Origin: CANNDT01 sp945876205
GTDB taxonomy: Bacteria > Acidobacteriota > Vicinamibacteria > Vicinamibacterales > UBA2999
Length of the DNA: 5,024 bases
Reading direction: 5' to 3'
Assembly: GCA_947503365.1 (NCBI GenBank)
Contig: CANNDT010000172.1
Location: forward strand, 1 to 5,024
Part shown: positions 1 through 5,024 of the stretch, in pieces
Layout of the letters: each line of letters starts with the position of its first letter
How positions within the stretch are numbered: position 1 is the first letter of the stretch
Translations under genes and position numbers: made by a program
Notes under the pieces: model-generated
The model's database searches: none
Seen by the model: only the letters and a program-made list of their open reading frames with translations
Told to the model about the DNA's origin: nothing

Positions 1-1
1 C

Positions 2-574
2 ATTCCGGTCTGGACCAAGCTCACTCCCTCGACCACCGACATCGTCGTCGAAGCCCGGGGCGCGTTTCTCGGCGGCGCCGACGCGATCGTGTCGTCGAAT
101 ACGTTTCCCTCGCTGCCGCTGATCGATCCCGAGACGCTCGAATTCGAGATGAATGTCGATGGCCTCGTCTCGAGCGGCGGCCTTGGCGGTCCCGCGATCC
201 TGCCCCTGTCGCTGGCGAAGATGGCGCAGTTGACGCAGGCCTTCCCTGACCGCTCGTTCTCCGGCATCGGCGGCGTCGCCGAGTTCGCGCACGCGCTCAA
301 CTACTTCCTCCTCGGCTGCGGCACGGTGCAGGTCTGCACGGCAGCGATGCTCGACCACGCCATCGGCCCGAACGTGATCAAGAACCTGATCGCGGGGATG
401 ACCGAGACGATGGACAAGCATGGGTGGAAGACGCTGGAAGACTTCCGCGGCCTGCGGCGGGATCGGGTGGTGACGCACTCGAAGATCCGCCGGCCCGACG
501 CGAAGTCGTACCACGGCGGCTACGACGAGGCTGAAGGGTACGCGTCCGAAACGACCACCACGTCGGAGCGGTAA
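2..574 (+). CDS. preA: PreA-type NAD-dependent dihydropyrimidine dehydrogenase subunit, C-terminal 190 residues (5' end outside window)
   Basis: PreA-type enzymes are FMN flavoproteins of the dihydroorotate dehydrogenase fold that interconvert uracil or thymine and their 5,6-dihydro forms in the cytoplasm, usually together with PreT. The frame is open from the window edge, and an in-frame GTG at 89 is internal to the conserved domain, so it is not the start. Visible residues, numbered from the edge: VWTKLTPS (3-10, with the conserved Lys), GADAIVSSNT (25-34, the Asn of the substrate-binding NT pair), GGLGGPA (59-65), SGIGGV (87-92) and LLGCGTVQVCTAAM (103-116). The last three look like the FMN-phosphate end of the barrel. 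The protein then ends after about 75 residues with no further cysteine, so the C-terminal 2x[4Fe-4S] ferredoxin domain known from E. coli PreA is absent. The catalytic cysteine loop lies upstream of the window. Two bases separate it from the permease gene, which suggests one operon. Confidence 0.88.
   Translation: MPVWTKLTPSTTDIVVEARGAFLGGADAIVSSNTFPSLPLIDPETLEFEMNVDGLVSSGGLGGPAILPLSLAKMAQLTQAFPDRSFSGIGGVAEFAHALNYFLLGCGTVQVCTAAMLDHAIGPNVIKNLIAGMTETMDKHGWKTLEDFRGLRRDRVVTHSKIRRPDAKSYHGGYDEAEGYASETTTTSER
565..568 (+). promoter_or_regulatory. Shine-Dalgarno GGAG for the NCS1 permease gene
   Basis: GGAG lies inside the last codons of the preA-like gene, eight bases before the ATG at 577. This supports the ATG as the start and indicates that the permease is translated from the same transcript. 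The spacing is typical of a bacterial ribosome binding site. Confidence 0.6.
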
Positions 575-576
575 GG

Positions 577-2036
<1,460 letters not shown>

Positions 2037-2040
<4 letters not shown>

Positions 2041-2216
2041 CTCATTCCGTCCAGTGTCCGTACTGTGGCGAAGAGGTGGAGATCTACCTCGAGCCCGAGA
2101 TCCAGGGCACGCTCGTCCAGGACTGCGAGGTCTGCTGCAATCCCTGGCAGGTCACCGTCTACATGGAGGACGGCGAGCAGTCCATCGACGTCCGGCGCGG
2201 CGACGGATCCGAATAG
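2037..2216 (+). CDS. CPXCG-type cysteine-rich small protein (zinc-ribbon-like)
   Basis: This small protein of 59 residues resembles the CPXCG-motif cysteine-rich family, whose members are about 60 residues and have no established function that I know of. It carries CPYCGE at 7-12 and DCEVCCNPW at 29-37. The four cysteines C7, C10, C30 and C33 have zinc-ribbon spacing, and C34 is extra. The remainder is acidic (EVEIYLEPEIQG, YMEDGEQS) with no membrane segment or signal peptide, so it is probably cytoplasmic. The ATG at 2037 overlaps the permease stop as ATGA, which suggests translational coupling. The frame stays open upstream to 1668, but that part runs inside the permease gene and is Arg/Gly-rich without homology, so the later start is preferred. 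No strong ribosome site is seen, which fits coupled reinitiation. Confidence 0.85.
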
Positions 2217-2294
2217 ACCTGCGTCTGCTCGCCATGATCTCTTCGCAAAGAAGGGTCAGCACGGACGACGCCTGCCTGAAGCGGAATCGTTTCC

Positions 2295-2326
2295 GTACGT
2301 AGTGTCCGGCTTCAGCCGGACCGTCA
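2295..2326 (+). repeat. REP-like palindromic repeat, copy A
   Basis: This 32-base element is the exact reverse complement of 2627-2658. Its core, GTCCGGCTTCAGCCGGAC (2304-2321), is a perfect palindrome: a 7-bp stem with a TTCA loop, or 8 bp with a 2-base loop. It is preceded by TACGTA (2296-2301) and a small 5-bp hairpin (2282-2295, CGGAA/TTCCG). It begins 79 bases after the small-protein stop, so on the transcript it could fold as a 3' hairpin of the operon. There is no T-run after it, so classic intrinsic termination is not supported. I recall similar sequences dispersed in Acidobacteriota genomes, but only the pair is shown here. Confidence 0.85.
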
Positions 2327-2327
2327 A

Positions 2328-2349
2328 GTCCACCTTCAGGCGGACCGTC
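2328..2349 (+). repeat. Degenerate tandem unit of the palindromic repeat
   Basis: This 22-base unit repeats 2304-2325 with a 24-base period and 19 of 22 identities. Two of the three changes (unit positions 6 and 13) swap G-C for C-G within the stem, so pairing is kept. The third (position 5, G to A) creates one mismatch. The unit has no counterpart at the other end of the inverted pair. Confidence 0.75.
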
Positions 2350-2355
2350 AGTGCC

Positions 2356-2373
2356 GCGGACCGTGACGCGGGC
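2356..2373 (+). repeat. Second shared block of the composite repeat, copy A side
   Basis: GCGGACCGTGACGCGGGC is the exact reverse complement of 2606-2623. It stands 29 bases inside the 32-base repeat here, but only 3 bases inside it at the other end. The 26-base difference is about one tandem unit. GGACCGTGA recurs again at 2674-2682. Confidence 0.75.
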
Positions 2374-2605
2374 GTGTCGGACGGCCGCCGACCTGCGGAG
2401 CATGCCGACATCCGTGACGCCTGAAATCGATCGGAGCGATTCAACGCCGCGAGTTCGTGACCCGCGATCCGTGGCGCTCGATCAGCGTTGTCGGTGCATG
2501 CCGCGATGGCAGGCGATCGAATCGGGTACTACTCGCGGCGGGAGCGGAAGAGTACGAGTGGAGAGCGATTTCCGGCATGCGTAGTGGGAGGCGGTTGGCC
2601 GGCAT

Positions 2606-2623
2606 GCCCGCGTCACGGTCCGC
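2606..2623 (-). repeat. Second shared block of the composite repeat, copy B side
   Basis: This is the reverse complement of 2356-2373 with no mismatch. Together with 2627-2658 it makes copy B a shortened, inverted version of the copy A array. Confidence 0.75.
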
Positions 2624-2626
2624 CGA

Positions 2627-2658
2627 TGACGGTCCGGCTGAAGCCGGACACTACGTAC
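2627..2658 (-). repeat. REP-like palindromic repeat, copy B (inverted)
   Basis: This is an exact 32-base reverse complement of 2295-2326, with the palindromic core at 2632-2649 (GTCCGGCTGAAGCCGGAC). The two copies face each other across 300 bases, as in BIME/REPIN arrangements. No transposase gene lies between them, and I find no convincing target-site duplication outside the pair. Confidence 0.85.
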
Positions 2659-2681
2659 CGATGGGACGCTCTTGGACCGTG

Positions 2682-2722
2682 AAGGTCCGCGCCGCATTGA
2701 GCAAGGGTCCGCGCCGCATCGA
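2682..2722 (+). repeat. Short direct repeat, two copies
   Basis: AAGGTCCGCGCCGCATTGA (2682-2700) and AAGGGTCCGCGCCGCATCGA (2703-2722) share a perfect 14-base core (GGTCCGCGCCGCAT) at a 22-base period. The first copy also pairs with GGACC at 2674-2678 as a small hairpin. Two copies are too few to call an array, and this may be a local duplication. Confidence 0.6.
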
Positions 2723-2778
2723 ACCGACGGACAAAACAGAGGCACAGAGATCGAGACCTCCATCCTCCGTTCCGGTCA

Positions 2779-2800
2779 GCCGGGTCCAAAAGGACCCGGC
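2779..2800 (-). terminator. Strong hairpin past the minus-strand gene, possible terminator
   Basis: GCCGGGTCC (2779-2787) and GGACCCGGC (2792-2800) form a perfect 9-bp GC-rich stem with a four-base loop (AAAA on plus, TTTT on minus). It starts nine bases after the stop codon of the DUF5916 gene on the minus strand. No U-tract follows on either strand, so it may be a 3'-end stabiliser or a weak or Rho-assisted terminator instead of a canonical one. Confidence 0.5.
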
Positions 2801-2809
2801 CTACGGCAC

Positions 2810-5002
2810 TCAGAAGTTGAACAGGTTGGTCAGCTTGAGGATGACGGCGCGCTCGAGGAGCTCCCCGCTCATCGTGTCGCGGCGGTCGTTGTAGACGAGG
2901 TAGAGATCGCTCAGCGGGTGGTGCGTGAAGTTGAAGCGAAGGTTCGAGCTCACCTGGTGCGTGTCTGCGTTGTACTGCAGAAACGCGTTGAAGAACGCGC
3001 GTGGAGAAAATCCGTAGAGAAAGCGCGCGCCGACCAGGCCGGTGGTGAACGCGCCGGTGGGCAGCGTCACCTGGTTGCGGCTGTAGCTCAGGTCGATGTT
3101 GAGATGGTAGTTCGGGCGGTAATTGACGCCGCCGGTATAGGCCCTGTTGTCGCCGTCCCAGAACTCGCCCCAGTTCGTGTTGCCCGTGAGACCGAGCTTG
3201 CGGTTGGTGCCGGTGCTGAAGCTGACCGTGTAGCGGCGGTAGTCGTAGTCGCCGACCGGGATCGCCGTATTGGTCCGAATCGCAAACGGCAGCACGAGGC
3301 GGTCGAACGTCTGGTTGACGCCGAAGTTGATGTTGCCGTTGTTCTCGAACTGGACGCCGGTCGTCAACTCCTGCGTGCGCGTCTCGAGCTCTCCGCTGTC
3401 GTTGTTGTTGAAATAGTCGATGGCGGCGCCGAACTTCAGGTTGCGAATCATCTCGCTGCTGCGCAGCTGCGGATTCCAGGCGAGGTCTCCGCTGTACTGC
3501 GACATGTTGCCGCGGCGCACGAAGCCCACCTCGGGGTTGAAGTTCGGCTCGACCGCGTTGTATTCCGCCGATGCCGTGACCTCGTCGGCCTTCCAACTGG
3601 TCAGAAGGTTGCGCGCCATGTTCTTGCCCGGCCGGCCTGGCGTTTCGCTGCGCAGGGCATACGAGTCGATTTCCAGCTTCTGCCAGAACTGAAAATGCAC
3701 ATCGGGCCCGTAGACCCGGTTGTAATCGTTCGGCCGCGACGACTCGCGGTCGGTGACGATCGCGCCGACCCAGGACGTTCGCAGGAGGTTTCGCTTGTAG
3801 CGGCCGACCAGATAGTTATTGGACGGCGTGGAGCCGAGCTCCTCGGTCTTCATCGTCAGCACGCCCACGTCATTGTTGGCCATCTTCCCGGACACGCGCG
3901 CGCCGCCAATGATCGGAATCGGCGTACCGGCGGCGCTCAGGCCGATGCGCCGGCTGAAAAAGGGAACCAGGTTGTTGCCGCTCTGGTTGAAACTGCGAGC
4001 GCCGGCGCCGAAGGCAAAGATGCCGGAGTTCTCGAGGAAGAAGTCGCGCTTCTCCGGAAAGAACAGGTTGAAGCGCGTCAGGTTGACCTGCTGCTGGTCG
4101 ACCTCGACCTGCGCGAAGTCGGTGCGATACGTGGCGTCGAGCGTCATCGACGGCGTCAGGCTGTACTTTGCGTCGAAGCCGCCGTCGAAGTCTTTCGTCG
4201 TGCGCCGCAGCGCTCCGGTGCGCAGCTGCGTGCCGCCGCCCACCGCGAACGGCTTGAACTTCAGGTTGCGCCCCTGGTGGATGTTCTCCAACCCGCGGAG
4301 CGTGCCTGCCATGTCCGCCTGGTTGCCGCTGAACCGGATCGGCACGGGAGCCCAGTTGCTCTCCTCGTTCAGGTGCATGACCCGCCGGCTGACGTTGACA
4401 CCCCATTCCTGCGACGCGGCGTTGGAGAAACGCAGCGTCTTGAACGGAATCACGAACTCGATGAACCAGACGTGGTCGCCGGTGCTCACCTTCGCGTCCC
4501 AGACGCCATCCCAATCCTGGTTGGCCCCGCCGTTGGTGGACACCTGAGAGTCGCGCTTCGCGCCCGCGGGATTGACGACGAAGGTAAAGCCCGACCGCCT
4601 GTCGTGAAGGCTGTCGATGAAGATCTGCACGAGATCGGTGGTGCCGAAATCAAAGTCCTCGCGCAGGTCCTTGATCAGGCGCTTTTCGGGTTCGGTGTCG
4701 AAGCAGATGACCCCGATGTAGAGATTGTTCTCGTCGTAGGCGAAGCGGGTTTCGGTGCGCTCCGACGCCGGCATGCCGTTCCTGGGAAGCTTCTGGAAGA
4801 AGTCGCTGGCCACCGGCGCCTCTTTCCAGGCCTGCTCGTCGAGATGCCCGTCGAGCGTGATCTTTTCCATGATCTTGATCGCAGTCGCGATGCGCGTGGC
4901 GCGAATCGCGTCATGGTCAATGGTGGCCGTCTGCGCCTGGGCCAGCCCCGCCGAAATGACCAGAAATGGGTAGACCAGGAGGGGATAAATGGCCCTGTTC
5001 AT
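2810..5002 (-). CDS. Secreted/outer-membrane protein with CBM9-like domain and DUF5916-type beta-barrel
   Basis: This is a complete 730-residue protein. Residues 1-23 form a signal peptide (Arg3, a hydrophobic stretch 8-20, and an AQA cleavage site before Gln24). Residues about 45-240 resemble a family 9 carbohydrate-binding (CBM9-like) domain, opening with ITLDGHLDEQAWKEA (48-62). The rest matches the DUF5916 pattern, with VDQQQVNLTRF (301-311) and FFPEKRDFFLENSGIF (314-329). It then has many alternating polar/aromatic strands and ends in LTNLFNF, the terminal Phe expected for an outer-membrane barrel. Its function and ligand are unknown; binding of sugars or polymers at the cell surface is an inference. 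Length is in the usual range for such proteins. The ATG at 5002 places the signal peptide correctly. An ATG at 5015 is out of frame, and no clear ribosome site is visible in the 22 upstream bases. The promoter lies outside the window. Confidence 0.88.
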   Translation of the reverse strand: MNRAIYPLLVYPFLVISAGLAQAQTATIDHDAIRATRIATAIKIMEKITLDGHLDEQAWKEAPVASDFFQKLPRNGMPASERTETRFAYDENNLYIGVICFDTEPEKRLIKDLREDFDFGTTDLVQIFIDSLHDRRSGFTFVVNPAGAKRDSQVSTNGGANQDWDGVWDAKVSTGDHVWFIEFVIPFKTLRFSNAASQEWGVNVSRRVMHLNEESNWAPVPIRFSGNQADMAGTLRGLENIHQGRNLKFKPFAVGGGTQLRTGALRRTTKDFDGGFDAKYSLTPSMTLDATYRTDFAQVEVDQQQVNLTRFNLFFPEKRDFFLENSGIFAFGAGARSFNQSGNNLVPFFSRRIGLSAAGTPIPIIGGARVSGKMANNDVGVLTMKTEELGSTPSNNYLVGRYKRNLLRTSWVGAIVTDRESSRPNDYNRVYGPDVHFQFWQKLEIDSYALRSETPGRPGKNMARNLLTSWKADEVTASAEYNAVEPNFNPEVGFVRRGNMSQYSGDLAWNPQLRSSEMIRNLKFGAAIDYFNNNDSGELETRTQELTTGVQFENNGNINFGVNQTFDRLVLPFAIRTNTAIPVGDYDYRRYTVSFSTGTNRKLGLTGNTNWGEFWDGDNRAYTGGVNYRPNYHLNIDLSYSRNQVTLPTGAFTTGLVGARFLYGFSPRAFFNAFLQYNADTHQVSSNLRFNFTHHPLSDLYLVYNDRRDTMSGELLERAVILKLTNLFNF

Positions 5003-5024
5003 TGGAGGCGCGCATGGTACTAGG

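Larger units (their letters stand above)
2217..2809. other. Convergent intergenic region without a credible gene
   Basis: These 593 bases lie between the ends of the plus-strand operon and the minus-strand gene. Several short frames are open on both strands, but they have no start signals, no recognisable domains, and Arg/Ser/Pro-rich composition typical of chance frames in GC-rich DNA. Several of them simply translate the palindromic repeat (VVSGFSRT, PAEAGHYV, VRLKPDTTY). The left part holds repeat copy A with its tandem unit. The stretch from about 2380 to 2600 shows nothing I can name. The right part holds copy B, a short direct repeat and a strong hairpin. No tRNA or known RNA gene is recognisable. 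Confidence 0.7.

Noticed and set aside
89..91. GTG at 89 as the start of the first gene
   Set aside because: The frame is open to the window edge and the residues before it (VWTKLTPS, GADAI) belong to the conserved PreA domain, so the gene begins outside the window.
2295..2373. A CRISPR array
   Set aside because: Only two tandem units at 24-base period with a 2-base gap exist, there are no spacers of regular length, and no cas gene is nearby.
2295..2658. A MITE or insertion sequence bounded by the 32-nt inverted repeats
   Set aside because: No transposase frame lies inside, no target-site duplication is evident at the outer edges, and each copy is itself palindromic, which fits REP-type repeats better than terminal inverted repeats.
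2613..3596. A 327-codon minus-strand frame overlapping the 3' part of the DUF5916 gene
   Set aside because: It is an Arg/Gln-rich shadow frame. Its end simply translates repeat copy B (VVSGFSRTV), and no domain is visible.
2672..5023. A 783-codon open frame on the plus strand, covering the whole minus-strand gene
   Set aside because: The minus-strand gene has a signal peptide, family motifs and a barrel C-terminus. The plus frame is a Val/Ala/Arg/Glu-rich translation with no recognisable domain, as expected from codon bias in GC-rich DNA. Its start lies in the repeat region and it runs off the window without a stop.

Overview
The window looks like chromosomal DNA from a GC-rich, Gram-negative (diderm) bacterium. 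A predicted outer-membrane beta-barrel with a signal peptide supports the diderm reading. A dispersed palindromic repeat whose translations read VVSGFSRT, PAEAGHYV and VRLKPDTTY, together with a DUF5916-type barrel, makes me suspect Acidobacteriota, perhaps Vicinamibacteria. That assignment rests on remembered patterns and is not proven by the window.

Left half, plus strand (1-2216): a tightly packed operon read left to right. It starts with the 3' end of a PreA-type dihydropyrimidine dehydrogenase subunit (reductive pyrimidine catabolism). Two bases later comes a complete NCS1 nucleobase/hydantoin:cation symporter, and an ATGA stop/start overlap leads into a 59-residue CPXCG-type cysteine-rich protein. 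The likely logic is uptake of a pyrimidine base or related ring compound by the permease and its processing by the dehydrogenase. The role of the small zinc-ribbon-like protein is unknown. The upstream genes of the operon lie outside the window.

Middle (2217-2809): a convergent intergenic region of 593 bases with no credible gene. It holds a REP/BIME-like pair: a perfect 32-nt inverted repeat with palindromic cores about 300 bases apart, an extra degenerate tandem unit, a second shared 18-nt block, a short direct repeat, and a perfect 9-bp hairpin just past the end of the minus-strand gene.

Right half, minus strand (5002-2810): one complete gene for a 730-residue secreted or outer-membrane protein, with a signal peptide, an N-terminal CBM9-like domain and a DUF5916-type C-terminal barrel ending in Phe. 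Its function is unknown and it is probably unrelated to the pyrimidine operon, which it faces tail to tail.

I see no clear new multi-gene system. The most unusual structure is the composite inverted repeat in the intergenic region. The most unusual protein feature is the absence of the C-terminal ferredoxin domain in the PreA-like protein.
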